Shown here piece after piece: positions 1 to 7,004 of a DNA stretch of 8,991 nucleotides. The DNA is taken from assembly GCA_021162125.1 (NCBI GenBank), contig JAGGZG010000245.1, positions 1 to 8,991 of the forward strand, read 5' to 3'. Every line of letters begins with the position of its first letter. Position 1 is the stretch's first letter. Origin of the DNA: Anaerolineae bacterium. Lineage in GTDB: Bacteria > Chloroflexota > Anaerolineae > JACIWR01. The notes beneath the pieces were generated by a model. That model ran no database searches and was not told the origin of the DNA. It saw only the letters and a list, made by a program, of their open reading frames with translations. The translations under genes and the position numbers were made by a program.

Positions 1-101
1 ATCTCGTCCGCCAGGCGCATGGCCGCGGTCGTCTTGCCTCCCGCGCCGGCGAAGGAGACGACGTCGTCTGCGTGTATCGTCAAAGCCTCTCGTAGTTGCA
101 T
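1..101 (-). CDS. yqeC: YqeC-like selenium-dependent hydroxylase accessory protein, N-terminal fragment
   Basis: This is a partial gene: 33 codons are visible before the left edge cuts it. The peptide begins MQLREALTI, followed by a hydrophobic strand (VVSFAG, residues 14-19) and a P-loop GAGGKT at residues 19-24, then a helix ending MRLADE. This N-terminus matches the small YqeC family, putative nucleotide-binding accessory proteins that co-occur with selenium-dependent molybdenum hydroxylases. Their exact role is unproven. The ATG at 99-101 is preferred because family members usually start just before the 'LREAL' helix, and a weak AGGT lies 5 nt upstream. An in-frame ATG at 123-125 would add eight residues and overlap the preceding stop as TGATG, which would suggest translational coupling, but it has no clear ribosome binding site. 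Neighbouring ygfK and ssnA homologues strengthen the call. The identity rests on a short fragment. Confidence 0.72.
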   Translation of the reverse strand, partial: MQLREALTIHADDVVSFAGAGGKTTAAMRLADE

Positions 102-124
102 CGGGGACCTGTTTTCACGCTTCA

Positions 125-901
125 TCAATGGTTACGCAAGACAAGCGGCAGGTAGAGGTAATGGAAAAAGGAGTCAATCGCCGCAAACCAGTTCTCGGCC
201 ATCACGATGTATCCTTTATCATTGGGATGAACGTCGTCGTACATCAACGAGTCTCGCGCCTGGCTTGTGTCCGGATCGTAGAAATCATCCCAGTTATCGG
301 TAAACCACAGGTCCACCCCGGTTAGATTGCTCTCCAGACTGCTGTTGTAAAGCGCCACCGCCGCCGAGCCCCCAACGCCGGAGAGACGATTTGGGGGAAA
401 AGCCGAAACGATGATCTGCGGGTGGGAGCCATCCGCATTGGTGTGGCTGGTGACCAGGTCAACGATGTCCTGCACTTCACTCACGGTCTGCTCGATAACT
501 GCCGGCAGTTTGGATGGGTCCCCTCCAGTCTCCTGGTTTAAGTCGTTGCCCCCGACCATTAACAGGACAAAGTCGGGGTTGTCTTCCGCCATCCAGTTTA
601 AATGCTCAAGGTCGTAGAGGACTTGATCGGCTCGATGCCCATCAACCCCGTGGTTGATCACACTGTAACTGCCGGGGCCGTAGGCCGCTTCGAGCATCAC
701 CAGCAGCCGGGCCGGATAGGTGTTCTCCGTCTCTGCCTCTGCGTAGGGATAGCCGTTGGTGATGCTGTCCCCCAGGCAGGACACTGTCCAAATCGGGGTG
801 TCTCCTGAGCTGGAGACGGCCGGCGCGGCCATGGGGGCGCCGGCCATCGAGGTCAGGATGAAGCACGCAGATATGAGGAAGATGACGAATAGCCTCTTCA
901 T
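125..901 (-). CDS. Secreted SGNH/GDSL-family hydrolase (esterase/lipase-like)
   Basis: The protein has 258 residues. It opens with an N-terminal signal peptide (KR, hydrophobic stretch at about 5-20, Ala-rich region at about 21-27), so it is probably exported. SGNH blocks are visible: GDSITNG with nucleophile S46 (block I), NHGVDG around G85 (block II), GGND at 117-120 (block III), and D222-x-x-H225 in DDVHPN (block V). The fold is that of single-domain esterases acting on acyl or acetyl esters; the substrate cannot be read from sequence. The last residues, LYLPLVLRNH, resemble a short motif I associate with secreted Chloroflexota proteins (from memory). The ATG start is supported by GGAGGT at 906-911, 4 nt upstream. 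It lies 198 nt after ygfK, separated by a long inverted repeat, and its TGA abuts the yqeC region. A role in purine metabolism is not evident, and it may be a bystander. Confidence 0.9.
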   Translation of the reverse strand: MKRLFVIFLISACFILTSMAGAPMAAPAVSSSGDTPIWTVSCLGDSITNGYPYAEAETENTYPARLLVMLEAAYGPGSYSVINHGVDGHRADQVLYDLEHLNWMAEDNPDFVLLMVGGNDLNQETGGDPSKLPAVIEQTVSEVQDIVDLVTSHTNADGSHPQIIVSAFPPNRLSGVGGSAAVALYNSSLESNLTGVDLWFTDNWDDFYDPDTSQARDSLMYDDVHPNDKGYIVMAENWFAAIDSFFHYLYLPLVLRNH

Positions 902-927
902 GGCTACCTCCGTTAGTCACCTGAGCT

Positions 928-1059
928 TTCTCGGAAAGGGATGTTTTGCCCCCACAACACTACAGCGAATTGGGAAACAAACGAATTTCTCTCTCAGCCG
1001 GCCATTCGTTTTATTCCAAATTCGTTGTAGTGTCCCACGACAACCACTTTCCGAGAGAA
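928..1059. repeat. Long imperfect inverted repeat (MITE-like or large hairpin) between ygfK and the SGNH gene
   Basis: Two arms, 928-986 and 1004-1059, flank a 17-nt spacer (987-1003). The inner arms, 957-986 and 1004-1033, pair at 26 of 30 positions by my hand alignment. The outermost block CTCGGAAAG (930-938) is exactly complementary to 1047-1055. The middle parts differ in length (about 18 versus 13 nt) and pair poorly. The element has no open frame of its own and fills most of the intergenic gap. It could be a non-autonomous mobile element remnant, or a stable RNA hairpin in the ygfK-SGNH transcript. No clear target-site duplication was seen, and no long T-run follows either arm, so it is not called a terminator. 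Confidence 0.8.
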
Positions 1060-1079
1060 CTCCACCCCCGCGTGCTACA

Positions 1080-1098
1080 GAGCATTGACTATATGCTC
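1080..1098 (-). terminator. Weak stem-loop just after the ygfK stop
   Basis: GAGCAT (1080-1085) and ATGCTC (1093-1098) form a perfect 6-bp stem with a 7-nt loop. It starts one nucleotide after the ygfK TGA at 1100-1102. No U-tract follows on the minus strand, so a classical intrinsic terminator is not shown. It may be a 3'-end-stabilising hairpin, or chance. Confidence 0.3.
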
Positions 1099-1099
1099 G

Positions 1100-4000
1100 T
1101 CAGGCCTTCTCCGTCTCAAAGGGCAGGAAGGACAGGGAAATGGAGACGCCTTTGAGGATGACGTACATCTCCGCCGCGCCTGCCAACGAGAACTCGCCCT
1201 CGAATTCCTCTTTCATCTCCATCGTCGTGATGTTCAGGTTTACAGGAGAAAGTTCGATTCTCAGTTTGTCGTTTTCAAACAGTAACGCTCCGTCTGTCAT
1301 GGATAGACGCGCCTCTTCGCCACCTTCGCGCCTCCTGATCGTCCACCCCTTTTCGTTCCGTTGGACGTAAAAGGCGTTGCTTTCCTCCAGCTCGAAGTCA
1401 CTTTCTTTCAGGAACAGCCGGGGCTTCTCCTTGTAAGGCTTGCCCTGGTGGACGCAGAAGGTCTCGCAGTTGCCGCACTCGTTGCAGAAATCATCAACGT
1501 GGATGATCTGGCGAGGTTGCTCGACCTTGAAAATTTCTTCGCCCTCGGTGGCCAACCGGCCTCCGCGGCCGACGACTTTTGGTAGCCTCCAGGTCACCGG
1601 TGAGGTAATGTAAGTGTAGTTGGCCCGGTTGGGGCACACTTCCACGCACTTGTCACAGAGGGTGGCGCACTGCAAACACCTCGCCGCCTCGGCCAAAGCC
1701 GCTTCTTCGGACAGCGTTTCTTCCACCAGGTCGAAACCGGCCCTCTGGTCGGGTGGGAGGACCGCGCTCTTGTGCTGAGGCTCCTTTCTCGCCCTGATCC
1801 TTTTCACTTTCACGATCTCTTTATCCGAAAGCACGGGCAGAGCGGCAGTGGGCAGACTGGTCTTGATGCCCAGTTCCTGGCAGATGGCCTCGGCGGCCCG
1901 CTTTCCATCGGCGATGGCCTCGATGATGGTGGACGGCCCTCTCACCACGTCCCCTCCCGCGTAGACGCGCGATTCGCCTGTCGCGCAGGTCTGGGGGTCG
2001 GCGGCGATGGTGCCGTTCCTGCGGACGGAGATAGCAGTGCCGTCGAGGAAGGTCACGTCTGGCCTCTGCCCGATGGCCACGATGATCGAATCGGCCTCGA
2101 TCTTGAACTCGCTGCCGGCGATGGGCACGGGACGGCGGCGACCGTCTGCCTCCGGCTCGCCCAGGCGGTTGCGGACGCACTCCAGCGCGGCGACTCGCCC
2201 CTCTTTCAGGATGACCCTGGTGGGGGAGACCAGTTCTTGCAGGATGACACCTTCGGCTAGAGCTTCTTCAATCTCCTCCTCGATGGCTGGCATCTCGTGG
2301 CGCGTCCGCCGGTAGACGATAGTCACCGATTCGCCGGCGATCCGCCGGGCGGTGCGGGCCGCGTCTATGGCCGAGTTGCCGCCGCCAATCACCAGCACCC
2401 GGTTACCCAGATCAACTGCTTCGCCCCGCTTCACTTTGTCCAGGAAGCTGAGGGCGTCGTAAACGCCTTTGCCATCCTCGCCCTCGATGTTCAAGGAGAT
2501 GCCTTTTTGCGTCCCGGCGGCGATGTAGACCGCGTCGAATCCCTTGTCCAGAAGCTCCTGGGGAGGAGTGGTGATCGGGTGGGAGAGCTCAATCTGAACC
2601 CCCAGTGCCTTGATGCGCTCAATGTCCTCCTGGATGATGGCATCGGGCAGCCGGAACGGGGGAATCGCCGAGGTCAGCATGCCTCCCGCCCGATCTTTGG
2701 CCTCGTAGATGGTCGCCTCAACGCCGTGCAGGGCCAGCACGTAGGCCGCTGCCAGGCCAGAGGGGCCGCTGCCGATAATCGCCACCCTTTTCGATTTGCC
2801 GACTTGCCGACTCGCTGATTCGCTGATTCGCTGATTCGCTGATTTGAAAGTGGCAAAGCGCTTCAGGGCGCGGATGGCCACCGGCTCGTCGTAGTTGTTG
2901 CGCGTGCATTTGGTCTGGCACAGGTGAGTGCACACGTAACCGGTGACCGCCGGTAGCGGGTTGCGGGCCAGGATGACCGCCAGTGCTTGATCGTATTTTT
3001 TCTGGGCGATCAGCCAGGCATAGGCAGGCACATCCTGATTGATCGCGCATTTCTCTACACAGGGGGCGGTGATGCAATCGAACAGGCCCAGGCCACTTTC
3101 GACCTTGGGCAGGCCGTAGGGGTGGTAGTCCTTCTTGTATCGCGGATCGTCCAAGGCCTGCGCGGCCTCGCGCTCCAGATTGGCCAACCTGTCCCCGGCC
3201 AGTTCCTCCAGGCTGCGCGCGCCTAACCGCTGCATGTCTGTTTCCAGTACTTCCAGGTATTGGAGCATTCGGGAGTACCCACCCGGCTTGAGCAGGTCCG
3301 AGACAGCAGTGACCGGTCGAGCGCCACAGGCCAGGATATTGGTCAGGTTGAAGGCGTCGGCCCCGGCGGAGTACGACACGTTGAGTGCGCCATCGAACTC
3401 GTGAGCCAGCTTGTTGAACAAGTTCATGGTGATCGGGTACAAAGCACGTCCCGACATGTACATCTCATCGCCGGGGAGCAGGCCCTTGTGGTTGGCCATG
3501 GCCAGGGTGTTGCTCAGCTTGACCCCGAAGCTCAGACCCTGCTCAACGGCGACTTTTTTCAGGGCTCTGATCAGTTGCACCGCCCGGTCGTATTGCAGGT
3601 CATGTTCGAACACCCTATCCGGGATGTGGATCTCGCGGAAACCGAGATGCTCGTGGAGGATGTGCATCACCTCGTCTTTGCCCAGCAGGGTAGGGTTCAG
3701 CTTGACCGTGGTGTGCAGTCCCCGTTCTTCCATCAGGTATTTGCCGATGGCCTCGATCTCGTCCGGCGGGCAACCGTGCATGGTCGAAAGGGTGACGTTG
3801 TTGGTGAGCCGGGTTGGTATCTCCATCCCGGCGAACTGGGGGAATTTCTCTTCGAGGACGGCCTGCATCCCGGCGATTTCCTCGGACGCATCCTGTAGCC
3901 GGTCCATGAAGCGGGTCATGCGCGGGCTGCGGATGCCCTCCATGTTATAGCCGACGCTCATGTTGAAAATGGTGCCGAAGGGTGTGCTGTCCTCGAAGCC

Positions 4001-4417
4001 CAGTAGCCGGCGCAGGACGTGGATCAGCACCCAGGCTTTGACGTACTCGCTGGCCGATTGCTCCAGCTTGAGCTCCTGCGACCATTCGACGTTGTAGCCC
4101 TCGTCCTCCATGTCAATGCAAGGGCGGGGTATCTCCAGCTCGTCCATGATCTGCACCGTCTTGAGCTCGATGAACCTGCCTCCTGAGAGCCAGGCGCAGA
4201 TGATGTTCTGGGTGAGTTGGGTGTGGGGGCCGGCCCCCGGCCCGATGGGTGTGGCCAGGTAATGTCCAAAGAGGTCTGGGATGGCGTAAGGACTATCGGG
4301 CTTGGGGGTGTAGAATAGAGAGCGATGTATGCCGAAGATAGACTGGTTGCTCTCGTATTCTCTCAGGATCCAATTGAGAAGCACTTCCAACGGTTGTACA
4401 TTCATTTTATCGGACAT
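1100..4417 (-). CDS. ygfK: YgfK-type flavin/iron-sulfur oxidoreductase ('putative selenate reductase subunit')
   Basis: The protein has 1105 residues; E. coli YgfK is about 1030. Residues 1 to about 400 resemble the flavin-barrel half of dihydropyrimidine dehydrogenase, with STMHGCPPDE (Cys216) and VKLNPT (Lys239). Next is a GltD-like Fe-S domain (C448, C453, C457, C496, C500, C504), an FAD motif GSGPSG (549-554), an NAD(P)H motif GGGNSA (678-683), and two ferredoxin-like clusters (C914, C917, C921, C924, C928 and C978, C981, C984, C988). This layout implies cytoplasmic electron transfer from NAD(P)H through FAD and Fe-S to a second flavin site. In E. coli, ygfK was linked to selenate reduction. 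It is also part of gene sets for anaerobic purine/urate breakdown, so the annotated name may mislead. The start has AGGAGG at 4425-4430. Residues 525-543 are an in-frame 8-bp tandem repeat placed between the Fe-S domain and the FAD motif. The C-terminus (about 1006-1105) is longer than expected. Confidence 0.94.
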   Translation of the reverse strand: MSDKMNVQPLEVLLNWILREYESNQSIFGIHRSLFYTPKPDSPYAIPDLFGHYLATPIGPGAGPHTQLTQNIICAWLSGGRFIELKTVQIMDELEIPRPCIDMEDEGYNVEWSQELKLEQSASEYVKAWVLIHVLRRLLGFEDSTPFGTIFNMSVGYNMEGIRSPRMTRFMDRLQDASEEIAGMQAVLEEKFPQFAGMEIPTRLTNNVTLSTMHGCPPDEIEAIGKYLMEERGLHTTVKLNPTLLGKDEVMHILHEHLGFREIHIPDRVFEHDLQYDRAVQLIRALKKVAVEQGLSFGVKLSNTLAMANHKGLLPGDEMYMSGRALYPITMNLFNKLAHEFDGALNVSYSAGADAFNLTNILACGARPVTAVSDLLKPGGYSRMLQYLEVLETDMQRLGARSLEELAGDRLANLEREAAQALDDPRYKKDYHPYGLPKVESGLGLFDCITAPCVEKCAINQDVPAYAWLIAQKKYDQALAVILARNPLPAVTGYVCTHLCQTKCTRNNYDEPVAIRALKRFATFKSANQRISESASRQVGKSKRVAIIGSGPSGLAAAYVLALHGVEATIYEAKDRAGGMLTSAIPPFRLPDAIIQEDIERIKALGVQIELSHPITTPPQELLDKGFDAVYIAAGTQKGISLNIEGEDGKGVYDALSFLDKVKRGEAVDLGNRVLVIGGGNSAIDAARTARRIAGESVTIVYRRTRHEMPAIEEEIEEALAEGVILQELVSPTRVILKEGRVAALECVRNRLGEPEADGRRRPVPIAGSEFKIEADSIIVAIGQRPDVTFLDGTAISVRRNGTIAADPQTCATGESRVYAGGDVVRGPSTIIEAIADGKRAAEAICQELGIKTSLPTAALPVLSDKEIVKVKRIRARKEPQHKSAVLPPDQRAGFDLVEETLSEEAALAEAARCLQCATLCDKCVEVCPNRANYTYITSPVTWRLPKVVGRGGRLATEGEEIFKVEQPRQIIHVDDFCNECGNCETFCVHQGKPYKEKPRLFLKESDFELEESNAFYVQRNEKGWTIRRREGGEEARLSMTDGALLFENDKLRIELSPVNLNITTMEMKEEFEGEFSLAGAAEMYVILKGVSISLSFLPFETEKA
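2792..2847. repeat. In-frame 8-bp tandem array inside ygfK (7 units)
   Basis: On the plus strand there are seven consecutive octamers: CGATTTGC, CGACTTGC, CGACTCGC, three copies of TGATTCGC, then TGATTTGA. On the coding strand this reads as ATCAGCGA-type units followed by ATCGGCAA-type units, encoding roughly KSANQRISESASRQVGKS at residues 525-542. It falls in the linker just before the FAD-binding GSGPSG motif. The same unit, sub-variant order and orientation recur in the ssnA gene of this window. Confidence 0.95.
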
Positions 4418-4446
4418 GATTTTTCCTCCTGTTGTTCCCTCCTCAA

Positions 4447-4472
4447 TCCCCCCGCTTCGCTTGCAGGGGGGA
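4447..4472. repeat. G/C-tract hairpin 30 nt upstream of the ygfK start
   Basis: TCCCCCC (4447-4453) pairs perfectly with GGGGGGA (4466-4472) around a 12-nt loop. With the second hairpin at 4483-4505 it forms a tandem structured block just upstream of the ygfK ribosome binding site. It looks like a REP-type intergenic palindrome, but a role in mRNA stability or in ygfK translation is possible. No U-tract follows, so it is not called a terminator. Confidence 0.7.
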
Positions 4473-4482
4473 AGCAGCTATC

Positions 4483-4505
4483 CTCCCCCTGCGAGGCGGG
4501 GGGAG
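4483..4505. repeat. Second G/C-tract hairpin in the membrane protein-ygfK gap
   Basis: CTCCCCC (4483-4489) pairs perfectly with GGGGGAG (4499-4505) around an 8-nt loop. A further G-run at 4511-4516 extends the G-rich tract. This hairpin and the one at 4447-4472 carry C-runs and G-runs in the same order, so the two could also pair with each other. Confidence 0.7.
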
Positions 4506-4527
4506 CCAGAGGGGGGCGCTTCGATTC

Positions 4528-4547
4528 GGGCGAAGCATGCTTCGCCC
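4528..4547. repeat. Perfect 20-bp palindrome immediately after the membrane protein stop
   Basis: The sequence GGGCGAAGCATGCTTCGCCC is its own reverse complement. It begins 2 nt after the TAG at 4550-4552 on the minus strand. It may be a REP-like dispersed palindrome, a protein-binding site, or a cruciform or mRNA 3' hairpin. I recall similar palindromes being frequent in Chloroflexota intergenic DNA, but that is memory and was not searched. Confidence 0.85.
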
Positions 4548-4549
4548 TG

Positions 4550-6958
4550 CTACGCGCGCATGGCAGCGACCATCGCGGCGACCAGGTAGCAACCTGCGCC
4601 GACCAGCAGAGTGATACGGAACCCCAGGTTCAGGGCCAGGATGACGCTCAGCACCGAGCCGAGCACTGAAGCCGTGCCATTGATGCCCCACATCCAGGCC
4701 ACAATCGCCGGGTTGCGCGCCGAGAGCCAGCGGATGCCCAGCGGGAAGGGCATGCCCATCAGCAGGCCAAGCGGGGCTAGCAGAAACACCGACAGGGCTA
4801 TGCGCATGGGCAACCCCCATCGTTGGGTGAACAGAAGGATGTGGGGTACGATGAGAGCCTGGATGGCTGCTAAAGCGAGTAGCAGGGGGAAAATCCAGCG
4901 CAGCGCGCGCCGGATGCGCTCTGTGGGCCAGAGACCTGTCACCCGGCTGCCGATTCCGCTGGAGAGCAGCAACGAGAACAATACTACGACCAACGAATAG
5001 GTGGGGTGTCCCAGGTAGATGCTGAAACGCTGTGCGGCTGGTATCTCCACCAGCATGAAACCCACACCCAGGGCGGTGAAATAGCCCAGGTACGGCAGCT
5101 CCGCCGGCTGGATGCGCTTTTGCTGGGATGAAAGCCACAGCGGAAACATCACCAGGACCGCGCTCAGCAGCGAGGTTATGGTCAGCAGGGCTATGAGGAT
5201 ATAGATTGCCTCGTAGCTCATGCGGTAGACACCGCTGGCACGTAACGAGCGATCTATCAGATTGCCGATGCGGATGATGTTAAAGAAGAAAGGCCGGTCG
5301 TCGGTGGGGGCGGAGATGTCCAGTGGGTAGTTGCGCACGAAGGCCTGCCGGTCGGCTGTGTTTACCAGCTCGGCCACCGGCCCGCTGCCGGTGCCATCCG
5401 GAGCGTAAAGAATAGTGAATTGCAGTTGATCCGCCACGCGATGTATCTGCGCCAGCTCTTCAGGTGTGAAGGGTGAGCGCTTCACCAACACTACTCCCAG
5501 TGCCTCTGTGGAGCGGGTGAGGTCCAGGCTGGCGATGGCCACCAGATGTTGTTCGGGGTGGGAGGCCCCAGCGAGGTCCCAGCTATCCAGGGCCAGTGAC
5601 ACCAGCCGCAGGAACTCCGCTGGCCTGTCGTGGAGGTACCAGCGGGCCATGGTCAGGATTCCGTCCTCGTCCAAGTGCTGGTAGTAGCTGAGGAACGCTT
5701 CCCGGGTGTACAGGCTGTTCTCCGACAGGGCGAAGGCTCCGGCGCTGGTCGCGGCCCAGGTGTCAATCAAAGACGCTAGGATGATGTCGTAGGTTTTGTA
5801 GTCGCGGGCGATGTAACCTCGCGCATCGTCCACCACGATGCGAATGCCGGGGTTATTTAAGTTGTAGACGTGACCGGCGTACTCATCGAAGTCGTTGCGG
5901 ACGGCATGCACGATGGCCGGGTTAAGCTCCACGCCGGTGATCTCGCTGGCCTGGAAGACCATGCCAGTGAGTACGTCGCGCCCGCCGCCTGGCCCGATGA
6001 TGAGCACGCTGGGATGCTCCTTGAGGTAGTAGGCGAAGGCCGGAAGGTCGTATTTCAGGAACTCCATCTTGCTCAGGTCTCCATCGAAGGCCTGGATGGG
6101 TGTTCCGGCGGCAGCATCAATCAGCATGAGCATGTGGCCGGGGTCGGGACCGTGGTAGGTCGGGCTCAATCCCCAGGCGAAGGGCTGCGCCCAGTGGGTT
6201 GGCGGGTACACCGTGATCCGCGAGAAGGAGTTCCAGCGTTCGTAGATGCGTGTGGTGTCCTCTTTGGGGTTCTTCCCTGAGGTCACTTGCAGCCAGTTGT
6301 AGTGCTGGTTGAGCACCAGCAGGGCGACTATGACCAGAGTCCATGCTCCCGCTGCTCCCTGCCAGGTTCGCCGCCCGGTGGCCAGGGCGAAGGCCAGCCC
6401 GGCCAAAGCCATCAGCAAGGCCACACCGATCACCGCGCCCGGACCTCCCAGCCAGGTGAGGGCAGCCACGCTCAGCAGGCAGCCGGCACTAGCCCCCACC
6501 AGATCGAGAGCGTAGACCCGGCTGGCTCGCTGGCTCCAGCGACTCATGGCCAGCGAGATACACATGCCTCCCAGAAAGAAAGGGATGGCCAGATCCACGT
6601 AGATCAGCGTGAGCTTCAGGACGTCCGTGCCCGTCATTCCTTTGGCAAGCTGGGGGGCCCGGAAAGGTATCTGCAGGTATACCCAGAAAGTGAGCAACGT
6701 GCCTGCCGAGGTAAGTGGTGCGAGCAAGGCGAGTTGCTCCCGGATGCTTCGCGCCGGTAGACGTGGCCCCAGCAGATAGACCCATACCCCGGCCACTGCT
6801 CCGCCCAGCAGGGCCAGCGAGATAGCCATGAAAGCGAAGTGATACCACATCGTGACCGAGAAAATGCGCGTGAGGGTGATCTCCAGGGTCAGGATTGCTC
6901 CGCTGAGCAGGCTGATTCCGATTAGATTCCATTTGGAGGGTTGGACTGTGGTTTCCAA
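4550..6958 (-). CDS. Polytopic membrane protein with embedded spermidine-synthase-like (Rossmann methyltransferase-fold) domain
   Basis: The protein has 802 residues in three parts. Residues 1 to about 215 carry roughly six to seven hydrophobic helices. Residues about 230-555 form a soluble domain with a SAM/dcSAM-binding glycine motif IIGPGGGRD (320-328), an acidic strand end GVELN (342-346), VVDDARGYI (375-383) and the stretch SLIDTWAA...SENSLYT (396-418). Residues about 575-802 carry about six more helices. This is the architecture usually annotated as 'fused MFS/spermidine synthase'. Canonical spermidine synthases have DSxDP at the active site. Here the aligned stretch is ASLIDT, so the usual first Asp is absent and polyamine synthesis is doubtful. 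It starts at TTG, supported by GGAGA 7 nt upstream. It follows ssnA by 46 nt and precedes ygfK by 132 nt, which suggests co-transcription. The substrate is unknown. A transporter role is possible but nothing shows it. Confidence 0.85.
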   Translation of the reverse strand: METTVQPSKWNLIGISLLSGAILTLEITLTRIFSVTMWYHFAFMAISLALLGGAVAGVWVYLLGPRLPARSIREQLALLAPLTSAGTLLTFWVYLQIPFRAPQLAKGMTGTDVLKLTLIYVDLAIPFFLGGMCISLAMSRWSQRASRVYALDLVGASAGCLLSVAALTWLGGPGAVIGVALLMALAGLAFALATGRRTWQGAAGAWTLVIVALLVLNQHYNWLQVTSGKNPKEDTTRIYERWNSFSRITVYPPTHWAQPFAWGLSPTYHGPDPGHMLMLIDAAAGTPIQAFDGDLSKMEFLKYDLPAFAYYLKEHPSVLIIGPGGGRDVLTGMVFQASEITGVELNPAIVHAVRNDFDEYAGHVYNLNNPGIRIVVDDARGYIARDYKTYDIILASLIDTWAATSAGAFALSENSLYTREAFLSYYQHLDEDGILTMARWYLHDRPAEFLRLVSLALDSWDLAGASHPEQHLVAIASLDLTRSTEALGVVLVKRSPFTPEELAQIHRVADQLQFTILYAPDGTGSGPVAELVNTADRQAFVRNYPLDISAPTDDRPFFFNIIRIGNLIDRSLRASGVYRMSYEAIYILIALLTITSLLSAVLVMFPLWLSSQQKRIQPAELPYLGYFTALGVGFMLVEIPAAQRFSIYLGHPTYSLVVVLFSLLLSSGIGSRVTGLWPTERIRRALRWIFPLLLALAAIQALIVPHILLFTQRWGLPMRIALSVFLLAPLGLLMGMPFPLGIRWLSARNPAIVAWMWGINGTASVLGSVLSVILALNLGFRITLLVGAGCYLVAAMVAAMRA

Positions 6959-6965
6959 AGTAGTG

Positions 6966-6970
6966 TCTCC
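6966..6970 (-). promoter_or_regulatory. Ribosome binding site supporting a TTG start for the membrane protein
   Basis: The coding strand reads GGAGA, then a 7-nt spacer, then TTG at 6958-6956. The next in-frame Met is residue 37, inside the first hydrophobic region, so the TTG start is the better choice. Confidence 0.65.
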
Positions 6971-7004
6971 ACGGCTAGTACACTGTCAACCATCTTACTC
7001 CGCT

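Noticed and set aside
19..303. Plus-strand open frame of 94 codons at the left end.
   Set aside because: It runs antisense to the YqeC P-loop and the end of the SGNH gene, and it has no domain signal.
3260..3898. Long plus-strand open frame opposite ygfK (212 codons), with others at 1772-2260 and 6852-7481.
   Set aside because: They lie fully antisense to well-supported genes, have skewed composition, and show no recognisable motifs. GC-rich genes commonly leave the opposite strand open.
4415..4550. Intrinsic terminator between the membrane gene and ygfK.
   Set aside because: The hairpins are present but none is followed by a T-run in the direction of transcription.
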